Positions 49,860 to 62,488 of a DNA stretch of 64,000 nucleotides are shown in pieces (the first letter of the stretch is position 1; the number at the start of each line of letters is the position of its first letter). The DNA is from Pueraria montana var. lobata. Lineage: Eukaryota > Streptophyta > Magnoliopsida > Fabales > Fabaceae. The notes below the pieces were generated by a model. It saw nothing but the letters and a program-made list of their open reading frames with translations. It was not told the origin of the DNA and did no database searches. The translations under genes and the position numbers were made by a program. Where the stretch lies: positions 23,088,501-23,152,500 of the forward strand of contig CM048650.1 of the NCBI GenBank assembly GCA_026413185.1. Direction: 5' to 3'.

Positions 49860-51245
49860 CTAAATACTGAGATTTAAAAACTGAAATGAAATTAAAAACA
49901 GAATTGAAACAGAGTTTAAAACATCAATGGCCTCCACCAACAAGGCCTCATCATCCTCATTCATGCTTTCCTCTTCTCCCTCATCTTCATCCCCCTCTTC
50001 ATCATCTTCTTCAGCAGCTTCTTCCTCATCTTCCTCAACCTCATCCTCTTGTTTTTTAGTAGCTTGTGCTCTGCCCCCTTGGTCGTGAAGAGTGGAGTCC
50101 CCTACCGATGGAGGCCAAGCAACATGAGCTGCATACTCCTCAACAGAAGGAAAAGGATAATCAAGATCTTTATAAGCTACATAGCTGCAAAACTGGTCAA
50201 TAACAAAACCTAATGCCCTGTTCAGAGCCAAATTCTGCTGCTGAATCTCAAATTGATCACATCTAGCCTCCCTCATCTGCTCAGGCATAGGCATAATGTG
50301 GGGTGGAGAAGGAGAGCAAGGTTCCATTGAATCATCATTATTCCAACAGTTGGTCTCTATGAACTTCTTAAAGACAGGTGGCTTAAATTTGAGGTAGGGA
50401 CGGGAAAAAGGAGCATTCACATCCACTCCATGATGGGCACACATGGTTGTGATCAAAGCAGGATATCCCAGAAGAGACTTGGAGGTAGAAGTAACAAAGT
50501 CAAAGATCCGCTGAGAGATAAGGCAACCAAGATCAATGGTCATGCCTTTGATGATGGCATAAAGGACATAGGCCTTTTCAGTAGGAATGTCGGAGGTGTG
50601 AGAATCGGGGAGGATATCAAAAAGCAAGATGGTCATCCAAATCTGAGAGAGAGTGGTGAGGTCATTCTAAAGAATACTCAAGGGCTTGCCATCCTTCTCC
50701 TTGAACCCTGCACTCGAAATGCAGAGAGTCCGCTCCATCGCCTTAATTTCTTGAGTAGTGACTCCCTTATTCAGCCATTTCTGATATTGAGAAAGGTGGC
50801 CTCTTCACAGCTTCAAGGTAGTCCCCAAGAAGGCATTGATGGACTCAGTGTCATATTTGACCTCTACCCCCCTCACCCAAGAAGTCCTCTCAAGTGAGCC
50901 ATCCTCATTGAGTGTGTTTGCATAGAACTCACACACCAAACGAGGGCTGATAACAGTCTGGAGCTTGGTGAACTTCTTCCACTTCCTTTTTGTCAATTGT
51001 TTGGTGATCTTCAAAAACTCCCTTGGCCCAAGTTTGACCTGCTTTTCTTGCCACTGAGACCAATGCTAAATTTGAGCATAACGTGCCTGATGGAAGGGAC
51101 TTCGGAATCTGGTAGCAATAAAGGGACCAGGTTCTAGGGCATCTTGAAGAGGTGGAGGTGGGGGAGATCATGGGGCTGAGGGAGGTTGTCTTTACTTTCT
51201 AGGAGGAGCAGAGCATCCAGCAACAGTGCTCTTTGTCCTAGGCAT
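49860..51245 (-). pseudogene. Env-like / putative plant transposon protein ORF, unit 2
   Basis: Same frame and same five internal stops as the unit 1 copy. The terminal TAG of unit 1 is TTG here, so the frame runs 27 codons further, past the acidic tail into a short hydrophobic end, to a stop at 49860. The longer form is probably ancestral, making the unit 1 stop unit-specific. Confidence 0.7.
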
Positions 51246-51323
51246 GGCTATCAAAGAAAACAACTAAAGGTGTTAGAACCAAAAGCAACAGAATCAGAAA
51301 AATAAAGAACAAAGACATACATG

Positions 51324-52277
51324 GCGCTTAAGCAAGCAGGCAGTCTCATGCCTGCTCGCTTAAGCGCAAGAAAGTATCAAAAGGATAGAAGAAAGACCTC
51401 GCTTAAGCTACCAAAAGGCCACGCTTAAGCGCGAGTGCCTGCATTGCGAAAACAAAAAGGGCTGGCGCTTAAGCGAGCCGTAGGTGACGCTTAAGTGTGA
51501 GCTCACAAACAGCACCCCCTTGCCCAAAAATGACAAAGAACAAAAAGAAAGGAAGAACAAAAAAAACCCAATAACAGAGAAAAACCCAAAAAGTAAAAAT
51601 AACTAGAAAAGAAGTGAAAAACAAGAAGGAATCATAAAAGCAAACAAACCCACCCCAAACATGCAAGAATAAACCCCAAATGTCAAAGATTTAGCAAGAT
51701 AAAACATGAGATTAAAAGCAAACAACAAGAAATGAAGAATAAAAGCAAAAGCATAGCAGCTAAAAAAAATGAAGTAAGGAACAAGGGAAACTTACTAAAA
51801 ATAGAGACTGCACAGAGAAGAGAGAAGAGTGAGGGCGAGGGTAGCAGAACGAAGGGAAGGGAGATGATTTTAATAAGCGAGAGAGGGAGGAAGGCGAAGA
51901 TAGCAGTTAAGAGAGAGTGGGAGGTTTCAAAACTGAAACGACTGAAGAGGCAGAGATGTGGGTAGTAAAAAAAAACTGAAAAGGCGAGGGAAAATGGAAC
52001 GTTAAGTTCCTAAGCACGTGCCCCCACTTCGCGCAAGTCGCGCTTAAGCGAGGGGTTTCAGCGCTTAAGCGTAACAGGTCCATAGGACCACTCCTTTTTT
52101 TATATAGGAGGATGGAGCTTAAGAAACCATTTGGCCATGCTTAAGCGCCATGTACGGAGAAGAACTACTTAGGAGGTGGCGCTTAAGCGAGCAATAGGCC
52201 ATGCTTAAGCGCCAGGACTTGACAGAGAGCTACAAAGAATCTCGTTTAAGCAAGACAAAAGCCAAGCTTAAGCGAGA
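51324..52277. repeat. CTTAAG palindrome arrays in the Athila internal region, unit 2
   Basis: Copies of the two clusters at 51324-51500 and 52039-52277. Some motifs differ by transitions at the outer C or G (for example cgcttaagcg versus cgcttaagtg), as expected for decay of CpG positions. Confidence 0.8.
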
Positions 52278-52600
52278 TACCCCTGTAACCTCAACACAAA
52301 AGATAGAAGAGGTACTCAGCTTTCCCTCAAAACATGCATAACACTTATGTACCAAAACCATAAAACAAAGACAATGAAAATCAATCAACATGCATCTAGA
52401 AATATCAAGGACCTGATTAAACAAGGAAATTAAGCAAAAAGAAAGAAAAACAGAAAGTGAAGGAGTTAAGAAATTGGGTTGCCTCCTAATAAGCGCTTCT
52501 TTAACGTCACTAGCTTGACGGGAGAAGTTGCTCAAGGATCCCTGAAAGGAATAATTGTGGTAAGTTTTTCAACATCACCACCAGGATAAAGCTTCAATCT

Positions 52601-53551
52601 TTACCCATTCACAATCCAATTCCTTTGGGAAGATGGATCTTCTACTTCAATGGCTCCATGTGGTTTAACTTCTTTGATCCTAAAAGGACCGGACCACTTG
52701 GACTTGAGCTTGCCCGGAAACAACTTCAACCGGGAGTTGTATAAGAGCACTTGATGTCCTAACTTGAAGTTCTTCTTAACAATATGTTTGTCATGATAAG
52801 CTTTGACCTTCTCCTTGTAAATCTTGGCAAACTCATAAGCATTGAGCCGCATTTCTTCAAGTTCATGGAGCTGCAACTTCCTCTTCTCTACCAATTGAGA
52901 TGGATCAAAATTGAGGAACTTTAGTGCCCAATAGGCCTTATGTTCCATCTCCACCTGCAAGTGACATGCCTTACCATAAACCATTTGGAAGGGGGAGAGA
53001 CCAAAAGGAGACTTGAAAGCAGTTCTATAGGCCCATAGAGTGTCATCCAACTTCATAGACCAATCCTTTCTTGAAGATGCCACGGTCTTCTCAAGGATTC
53101 TCTTGATTTCCCGATTGGAAACCTCTGTTTGACCATTGGTTTGATGGTGGTAAGGAGAATCCACCTTGTGCTTGACTTCATAATGCTCAAGAACTTTCTT
53201 CAATTGAGTGTTGCAAAAATGTGACCTTCCATCACTTATAATCACTCTTGGAACCCCAAACCTAGAAAAGATGTTCTTTTTTAGGAAATTGATGACGGTC
53301 TTGGCATCATTTTTAGGTTCAGCCACTGCTTCAACCCACTTGGAAACATAATCAACCGCCACCAAGATGTACTCATTTGAATAAGAGGATGGAAGGGGAC
53401 CAACAAAATCAATGCCCTAATAATCAAACACTTCAACTTCCAACATGCCTTGCAAGGGAATTTCATGGCATTTTGAGATGTTCCCCATCCTTTGGCACTT
53501 GTCACAAGCTTGAGTATGATGGTGAGCATCCTTGAAGATAGAAGGCCAAAA
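52601..53551 (-). pseudogene. Athila-like integrase remnant, unit 2
   Basis: Same as the unit 1 copy with the TAG at 53417-53419 and the same ISDGRSHF change. A few substitutions differ (for example INFLKKN for IKFLKKN, RILEKT for RIFEKT). It abuts the LINE at the same point. Confidence 0.85.
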
Positions 53552-53556
53552 GAAAA

Positions 53557-54209
53557 TGGATGGTGGTGTGGTGTGCAATGACTTGGTGCATTTGGAATTT
53601 GCGTAATAATTGCATTTTTAAGGGACTATGTTTTGACAGAGACAAACTCTTGCAAGATGTGTTGTTCGTTGCTTGGACGTGGCTCAAGTATAAGAATGCA
53701 GGTTTCACTTGCTTTTTTTACCAATGGTCAGTCAATCCGGCATTATGCTTGTGAACTCATTTGTCTTGCTTTTTGGGGGCCAATATGTTTTTCCAGATAT
53801 AACTTTGGTGATAGCTATGTGGTCAATTAGTGGAAAACGTATTTATGCTGGATGATATTTTTGCGGTTTGCTCACATTAATGACACGGCTTATATCATGG
53901 CATTGGGGTCAACCATTCACAGCATGGTTTTTTGTGGCTGGTGGCTTTGTTTTCGGTGTTAGGACGGTGGAGTGTTTTTGGTTGGGACCACTTGGATAGC
54001 CCTCATAATTATTGGTTGGTAGGCATTTATTTTGATGGTGGGGAGGTTAATTGCTATTTATTCTCTAGTTAATATAAATAGAAATTAACCCTTTTTTTTT
54101 TCAGTTATGTTTCTTTTGAGATTTATTCCTCTTCTCTCTTCTTGTATATGGGTTCTTGGTACCCCTTGTACCTAGTAATCAATATATTATTTTTGCTGAT
54201 AAAAAAAAA
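53557..54209 (+). mobile_element. 5'-truncated L1-type LINE fragment at unit 2/3 boundary
   Basis: Same fragment and same left junction as at 21884. The coding tail runs to a stop ending at 53754, and the A tract is at 54201-54209. A small local change (aggacggtgg instead of aggtgggtgg near 53961) distinguishes it from the other copies. Sharing of the exact chimeric left edge shows the junction existed before, or was created by, the tandem amplification. Confidence 0.75.
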
Positions 54210-57200
54210 CACGATATAATAATAATAATTTGATATTACTTAAATAACTGGTATAATTTGCTTCATATATGTTTGACAAACAAGTATATTAAACAAATAT
54301 TTGACAATTTTTTATTAATTAATCTTATAAGTTTAAAATAAGTTACTTTAAATTATTTTTTGACAACTCTACACGTCATCTTCTAAATTGGAAAAAGCTA
54401 AAAGATAGAGTAAAGTTAGCAGATAATCTTTGATATGAAAAATACAATTTAGCATATATTAAAAATTGGAAAAAGTAACTTATTTTTTCTATATCAAAGA
54501 TTATATGCTAACTTCGCTCTATCTTTTAGCTTTTTCCAATTTAGAAGATGATGTGTAGAGTTGTCAAAATGGGCGGGGCCTATTATGCCAAAGAGTGTCT
54601 AGTCAATCTAATCCATATATTTTTTGAACTATGATTTTTAGGTCCAGCCCAGCCCTAAGTCAAGCCAACGAGCCAAATTAACCTGAATTAAAAATAATTA
54701 AAAATGTAAAATATTCTAAATCCAAAATAAAATGAAAAAATTGATTTTTTTTAATCATTAGTCAAGTGATTGACTCTAAATCCCATGTTACTCATGTCAA
54801 GTATTAGGAATTTCAAAATAAAAGATTCTCTTTTTCATTTACACCTTAAGATCCTTTCAAAAAAAGATTGGTAATGAGATTTGCAAACTATCATATTGAG
54901 AAATTCCTTTTAATTCTATAACCGAGTGTTATTAAACTTAAAAATACCGGTGTTGACATCAACAACTCAAAACATTTGGATTTTGCAAAGAGTAGGACCC
55001 GAACCCGTCTTTGGGTTTGCTAAAATAAACTTGAACAATGAACTAACATAAATATTTTGTAAATGTATTGTCAAATTTAATTTATATTTTAATATATCTT
55101 ATGTATAAAATTAAACTATATAATAAATAACGGTTTATGTGGGTCAATTATTGACCCACTGATTCGGCTAGTGACCCATCAACCCAATACCTATATCGGG
55201 TCAATGATCGGTTCGGTTCTAATAACACTACTATAATTAACCAATAGTAGTTGGTGTTCCAAATCAGAACAAATTGGGTTTGGCACTGGCAGTTAAACAC
55301 TTAAACTCCTTAGTCAACAATGAACTAGATATTAAAAAACAGAGAAAAAAAATTATTTCCATATCGGATGGAGGTAGACCAACCGAGCAAGCAGCTGCAT
55401 TTGTTGAGTGCGTCTGTTACATCACACATCACAGCGATGGCACTGTGGCAACAACCAAAGGAGAGGAAATCATGCGTGACTGTAAGACATAAGTGCGTTA
55501 GGTCTTAGGTTTTTATTTTTTATCTCGTTTATCTATCGAGCCAGCCCTACCTTAGCCTATTTTGCCCGTAGGGAAAAACGATCGGGCCAAAAAGGTCATT
55601 CCATTTAGGCCACTCTTTTTAAAGCCCAACCCAACCTATTTGACAGGCTACTCGGGTTGGCCTATCAGGCCTAGACAAAATTGATAGATTGATGTGGATA
55701 TAAGTTCAAGATAAAGATTATTAATCATAAAGGATGAAAATTGTAATTTTACTCATTACTTTATATATAGTGAATATATCTTCTCATAATATAAATTATA
55801 CCATAATAAAATCATTATAAGACATCATAGTTAAGTGGAAAAAAATAAAAGTTGGTCAATTATTGATTCAAAGAGAAAAGTATAAAAAATAATATTTGTT
55901 CAATAGTAGTCAAATAAACAATAATTGCATTAATCAAATTTGTGTAATACCTTTTTTCACATTGACCAAAAAATAAATAGGTTGCAGAATATTAGTATCT
56001 AACTGTATTTGAAAAGTACTTTATAAGACTGGACATCTGAAATGAATACAGTGAAAAAGAAAAATAGTTCCCTCCATTGTTTCTCTTTCTCTCCTGAAAA
56101 TGCCAAGATGAAGGTATGTCTCTTCCATGTAAACTACTTTTATGATCACAATAGTTGAAACCTTTTTTACTTCTTTGCTTAATACTTAGATTTTCTTTCT
56201 GGAAATGTACAGGTTAAGAATTGTGATGATGTCTCTTAACTTAAATACTTTTCTCTTAGAATTTGTTAAGAAAGTTTATTTGGTGTCCCAAAAGTTTGTT
56301 TTTGTCAAATTTGTTTATTATCTTTATTTTTAAAATGTCTTTTGATTAGATATAGATATGTATTTGATGTCTCCATGATAAGTATTTACACGTGCTTTGT
56401 TGATGGCGATAAAAGTTTTAATGCTTTTCCTCCCTCCTTTTACAAAGTATTTGTGCAATTGAGAAAATTGCTAAAGCCTTCTTCACCTCTTTACTTATTG
56501 TAGAGATTTATATTTGAGTTTGAGGAAAGTATGACTAGGTGTGGCGATAGGATTAGGGTTTGAGTAGATTTGGATCTCATCGTTTCGTCGCCGTAAAAAG
56601 CGAGACAGGTTTAGGTCGATATTAAGAGAGACAAGGATAAAAAACTTAAATCAAACCCCATTTTCTTCGAGTTCTTTTTTCTTTTCGAGTTTAGGAAAAC
56701 TCACAAGGAATCTGCTTGATAATTTTTTTAAAAAAATTAATCTACTTGTATATTTTCAAATAAATCATATATCAAATTATTATCTATCTATCAATTCAAA
56801 CAATATATAAAAATTAATAAAAAACAAAGATTTTAAAAAATAGAAAATTAAGAATTAAATTATATTTTTATTTAATTGTATAATTTAAAACTTATTATTT
56901 AATTATTATTATTATTATTTAAATTATTTCACTATTAAAATAATAATTTATATTTTTTAATAATTATTAAAAGTGAAAGTATAAAATAAAATTCTAATTG
57001 TAATTACTTGGTTCTTAAAAGAGAATATTTATAACTTGAACTTGCCCTGCCGTGAACTAATCAGAGTGAGTTTTTCCCGTCAAAGTCAGGGTAAGGTCCG
57101 ATGGGTATTCATCGTTCAAATTTAATTGTGGTGCATAATTAAGTATAATTTTTATAGAAAAAAGTATATAACTCCAAACTTTTGAGGTTTTTTTTAATGT

Positions 57201-57641
57201 CTTTAGAAAGTTTTATTGGGGGCCATAAAAAGGTTGGTTTCTTTCTTCAAAATTTCAATTTATTAACTCTTGACCCCACAATATAAAGTTCATATTTTTA
57301 CCCATCTCCCAAGAAGATTGATTGGTTTGACTTTCACCTTTTTTTTATTCTTTTTTTTTTATTTTGTTATGGTTTAGATCTTTGGACGAAAACAAGTTCA
57401 TTTATATTCTCTTTGAATGTCTAAATTTTACTGGATTATCCTCAAATTTCTTGTATTAATTATGTATAAATATTGTGTAGAAGAAAGAAAAGGATATTGA
57501 ATATAGGAAACATGCATTTTCAAACCTCTTATCATTCAATGTCACATTGATTTGGTCTTGGTATTATTTGAATAATTTTAGTGTAAAAAATTATCATTCT
57601 AGAAAATTTGATATTTTGAAAATTTTGAAAACCAAAATGGT
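54210..57641. other. AT-rich spacer, unit 3
   Basis: Equivalent to 260-3714. It contains the third foldback MITE copy. A base rearrangement near 55366-55373 opens short reading frames that are closed in units 1 and 2; none has other support. Confidence 0.6.
54358..54569. mobile_element. Foldback MITE, unit 3
   Basis: Third copy of the same inverted-repeat element in the same flanking context as the other units. Confidence 0.75.
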
Positions 57642-57657
57642 TTACACCTATTTATTG

Positions 57658-57841
57658 TTTTTTTTTGTCTTGTGACGGGAAACCCTAGCCCATTGGGTCA
57701 AGGACTAATCTCACTTGCTCTTACTGCTGGCCCAAAGGGTTTTCGCACATGGCGGTGATCAAATACGGGATTTCTCGCTAAATAGATCGTCCTCACAATG
57801 TATGAACGCATGGTGTCTAACCACTACGCCAACCCGTCGGG
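57658..57841 (-). mobile_element. tRNA-derived SINE, unit 3
   Basis: Third copy with the same target duplication (57642-57657 and 57842-57857). It shares the short T tract with unit 2. Confidence 0.85.
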
Positions 57842-58607
57842 TTACACCTATTTATTGTTTAAGTTACTTTCTCAAACATCGTATAATGTACAACTTGATC
57901 GAATTGTTAAGTATTCTTATTTATCATTTTCTTTACATGTTTTTAGGCATTTTCAACGGCATCCTGAAGTCAATAGGCCAATTGGAGGAACTCATTCATA
58001 CGAGGTATTCCCTTACTAGACATGAGAAAAACTTGGACAGATGAAGGTGTTTTGTGTGTTTGTATCTGTGTGTGTCTGTGTTAATTTTTGTTTAAAAGTT
58101 GTTGTATATTCCAATAATTTTAAGACAAATTCACATAGAGTAATTTTATCAAAGATTAAAATTAGAGCTTACCATATGTATGCATTAAGTGTTGATTTAG
58201 CTAGGATATATAAAGGTATTCAACATTTTGCGCAAATTCTGATTAACATGAACATGTTAAACTTAAACCCGAAAATATAATATTATTGATATTTCATCTC
58301 AAGAAAAAGGGATTAAAAATAGACTGTCAATTGTAAAATCCAATAAGAAAAAGAAAGATCATGCACATTTGGCAATAATTAATATAGATGTAGCTTTTCA
58401 AGAAATTTTAGCTACCCTAAATATTTAGGGCCTGTTTGATTTTTTTCACTTTTAGATTTTAAAATCTTTTTTTAAGATAATTCTATGCTACTCGATGATC
58501 AATTTATCATCCAAAATGTATGAAGTTTTAAAAATTATTTCCAAAATAAGTGTTTTGAAAACCAAAAAACATAAACAAGTAGAAAATGTTTTCTCATCTT
58601 CTTAAGT

Positions 58608-59193
58608 TAAAATACACTTTTAATCCTTTATGTTCTCGATTATATTTAGTTTTGTCCCTTATCTTTAAAAAATTTCAATTTAATCTTTTATGTTTTGAAG
58701 GTGAGTCAAAATGATCATTTTTATTTTGGGACACAGTTTTGAACCTTTTTTTTTATTCGAGATGTGAAACTTGTCCTATTAGATTCTCATATATTAAAAT
58801 ATGAAATCCAATAATCTTCAAACCAAAAATTGCCACAAATATGGTGAAAATTACATGAAAATTGAATACAACGAGCAACCAAAAAATAAAAAAAAAATCT
58901 TATATCACATTCTTGTTCGGTTGCTTATGAGATTCATTTTTCATGCAATTTTTAGCATGTTTATGGTTCTTTTGCCACATTTTTCGTGTAAATAAATTTA
59001 ATGGGACAAGTTTCACATCTTAAATCAGTAAAAAAAAAATCAAATTGTGTCCTAAAATCGAAAATGATCATTGTTCCAAAATGATCATTTTGACTCACTT
59101 TAAAAATATAAACGACAAAATTGAATTTTTTAGAAAATAAAGAATCAAATTAAATATAATCAAATACATAAAGGGTAAACATGTATTTTAGCC
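58608..59193. mobile_element. MULE-like MITE, unit 3
   Basis: Third copy of the same inverted-repeat element in the intron before exon B of the unit 3 gene. Confidence 0.6.
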
Positions 59194-59525
59194 CATCTTC
59201 TTCTTGTGTTTAGTAATCCTAGCTTAAAGGTATGGTTCATTTGAAATGGTACTATATCTGTGACATGTGTGAGTGTATCTTCTATTTTTTATTTTTTTTA
59301 TAAAAAAAACTAAAAATAGTTTTTGAAAATAATAATCAAACATATCTTAATATCCTAATTACCTTAAACTTTTGGTTTGGCTATTATGTGTATGTTTTCT
59401 GGGGCCCTTCGACGTCAACTACATGGAGAAAAATAAGATACTAGGTCAAAAGGTGAAATGAAATGGACATTTTTATTCATTACATATAATATGAATAAAT
59501 CTTAATGTTTTGGTAGGATTCAAGC

Positions 59526-62488
59526 ATGGAAGGAGAATCACAAAGATCATCCTCCCGTTATCACTCATACGAAAGTACTGAGCATAAGAATCCGAATGAA
59601 AGGTAACAATCTCACATAACAACATTATTTTTTATGTGTTTGTTGATTATTGTGTTTTGAGACTCTAACCAATCAATAGTCTATTATTGCATACATACAC
59701 ATGTATAAATATGGCAGTGCACAAATAATGTCTAAAATTGATTTTCTAATTACAATCTTAGCTATTGATTTTCTAATTAATGGTTATTATTGTACTTTAT
59801 TCTTTAAAGAACACTCCTTCCACTTTAGAGGAGTCAAATTTTAATATTTTTAATATTATGAAGCTATGAACACTATGTTATTATTATTATTTTTGCTTAG
59901 TATATTAATTAAAAATTAAAATTATATTATTTAATTATTAACATGCTTTTTGATTTCCTAATGTGAAATTTCTTCATTTATACTTGTGATTCCAACACTA
60001 TGTTATATGTTTTTTTTTTTTAAATTATAATTTTATGATACATCGAGAAACAATGGGTAAGAGATCATAATGCAATTGTATTGAAATAATTGTGCCAAAT
60101 TAAATCCAGGTCTGGGGATGTGGAAATAAGAATTCGAAGTAGTTTAGGGAATGGTTACATTCTTCGATCACCAAGGTGGACAGTTCAATTCCAATTGGAC
60201 TATTCTCCTACAACTCAACAACCCCCAATTCAACTGCCCCATGTTCATCCAGCGTATCCTACAACAGTACGTATAAAAATACCATTATATCCTTGCTTCT
60301 TATGTTTTTTCTATACCTTACCTCTAATTAAAAAGATGGAAATTGTTGAAAAATAACATTCTCTCTCTCTCTCTCTCTTGTTTGCTTATTAAGGTGTTAC
60401 CTTTTTATTGGAGACATAAGGACTTATACACCAAATAAGGAAACTGTAATTTGAGTCTAGCATTTATATCCTATGTATTTTGAAACATAACTACAATGTG
60501 CATGCTATGTCTTATTTCCTTCTATTAACAAGTTGTCATTCATAGTTTTTATTTCATTGTTATTTGTAATCTAGAATACCGTTGGGGTTGGAAATGAAGC
60601 TCCACCACCCATTCCCGCGATTCATCGGACAATCAACATTTCCAATTTTCTTGAAGTTCAACCACCCATTGGCTTGCAATGGTAATAAGCATTACTATTC
60701 ATTTTATTTTATTTTAAAAATTCTTTTTCTACGTTAATAACTATAACTCACATGTATACATAGGAATTCTACATCTACATCTTTTGAGTCAACCCATGAG
60801 ATACGACTTGAACAAGTGTTGGGTTCTACAATTGGATTTACCAATTATCCTGATACTATGGGAGTGTCTCCTATGCAAACTCAATTTACAAACACCGAGC
60901 AGGTATAAATGACCATTTCATTTTTTATTTCCTAGTTGAGAAATTTGTTTTCAATTTAGCAATTTAATTCATATAGGCAACAAAATATCTTTCAGCTATG
61001 CATGCTTAATTGTAATAGGAAATTAGAAGATATTGTAGTTTTCTGCTTGTTATATGATTGATGGATTTTATGGTACTCACACACTAGACAATATGTATTG
61101 GTTTGAGTGGAAGAAAACTCGGATCATTTAGGTATGCATTGAATGTGTGTAGATATGAACAAATATTAATGGAAGATGCCCTTGCATTTGGAATTTAAAG
61201 GTGTGTTTGGGAGTGATATTTTAGAAAAAAAAAAGTAAAAGGGAAGGGAAATTTTCAATTCTATTCAAATATTATTTAATTTAATATTTCTAAAATAAAT
61301 TAAATAAAATGATAAATTAGTATGCATTTAGTGTCTTAATTATTGTTATAAAAACCAATTGGTTGAATTGGTTTGATTGGAAACCAATGATATAATTTGT
61401 TCAAATTCATTGTTAGATTGAAAATGTTACAGACCGGTGCAACCCACTAGTTTTTTGATTGGTGACTTATCCAATCGAACCAGTCAAATTGAATTAGTGA
61501 CCTGACAAGGTTTTTAGTTAACTAGTTTTTTGTCAATTTTTTTTGGGAATTTTTTAGGTGTAGTATATATTTTTTATAGTTAACATATTTTTATTTTTTT
61601 TAGGATTTTCTTAATATATATTGGTTCATGCGTTTTGGCTAATGATGCATTAATTCGACCAATGACTCACTGGTATAGTGTATTGACTGAGTTGATAACG
61701 AACTTGTTAGTTTTAAAAAAAACATGTTACTTTTCAAAAAAAACTATATATATGTTAAACGAATGGCAATTTATTGTGTTAAAACCAACTCAAACATATT
61801 TGCGCATGTTATTTACTTCATACCATTGAATGATTCTAAAATTGTGATTTTTGTTATGTTTTATAACCTTTTACATAATGTTTTGTTTTAGGCTCTGCAA
61901 CAAGGAGTATCGAACTTTCATCTTAATTCGGATGAAATAATGGAAGAGTCATCATCGAGTAATGATAGGGAATGGTCCCCCATGGAAATTGAATTCCTAA
62001 ACATTCAGCAGGTGTATGGTCATTTTGTTTTTTTTAATTAACAACTTTTTAGTTCTAAAAAAGTAAATAAAAATCCAATAAAAAAATTATTGTCTAAACC
62101 CTAAACAGAAAAAAAACATATATATTTGTAAATGTTGTCTACTTCATAAAATTTAATGCTTTTAAAACTGCGATTTTCATTATTTTTATAACATTTTCCT
62201 TTGTTTTAGACTCTGCAGCAAGGAGTATTGGGTGTTCGTCCTAACTCGAATGAAATAGGAGAGTCTTTTACGAGGAATGTTAGGGTAGGTTATGATACAC
62301 ATAAACACATAAAGAGATTATTATATACTTTTCTCTTAATCCTATTAACTCACTTTATCTATCTATCTATCTATCTATTTTTTGTGTGAATGGTTCTATT
62401 TCAAAACTCAAGTAACAAATTTTTATGATAAATTTCTTTTAATCAGAGGAGAATAACATATGAGAACTCGCTTTATTCAACAAGTTAA
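59526..62488 (+). CDS. Unknown multi-exon gene, copy 3 (238 aa, seven coding exons)
   Basis: Same structure as copy 1: B 59526-59602 (exon from 59517), C 60110-60266, D 60575-60681, E 60764-60902, F 61892-62011, G 62210-62284, H 62447-62488. All splice sites are intact and the frame is open. Compared with copy 1 there are five replacement differences (N to K in B, Y to H in E, two H to R/P in G, D to N in H) and two synonymous ones (C and D). Introns match unit 1 except F-G, which is about 860 bp shorter; the exon F donor is GTGTAT here and GTATAT in copy 1. No function can be assigned. Confidence 0.7.

Larger units (their letters stand above)
47086..53553 (-). mobile_element. Decayed Athila-like Ty3/gypsy element, unit 2 (3' part)
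   Basis: Copy of 15350-21880 with the same edges. It differs by a replaced segment near 47590 (ctaatctcattatagg where unit 1 has a longer sequence), a deletion of about 37 bp near 51826, and a shorter AT microsatellite. Confidence 0.75.
22278..53950. repeat. Tandem unit 2 (31.7 kb, with 10.4 kb insertion)
   Basis: Second copy of the direct repeat, same order and orientation as unit 1. It is longer because of the LTR element at 29100-39542 and shorter at several small deletions: 126 bp at 27775, about 860 bp near 40695, and about 37 bp near 51826. Its gene copy is broken; its Tat and Athila remains match unit 1 including most premature stops, so those elements decayed before the duplication. 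Confidence 0.95.

Noticed and set aside
55274..55492. 72-codon open frame in unit 3
   Set aside because: It begins at TTG rather than ATG, is closed in units 1 and 2, and has no recognised homology. The base shuffle is listed as a finding instead.
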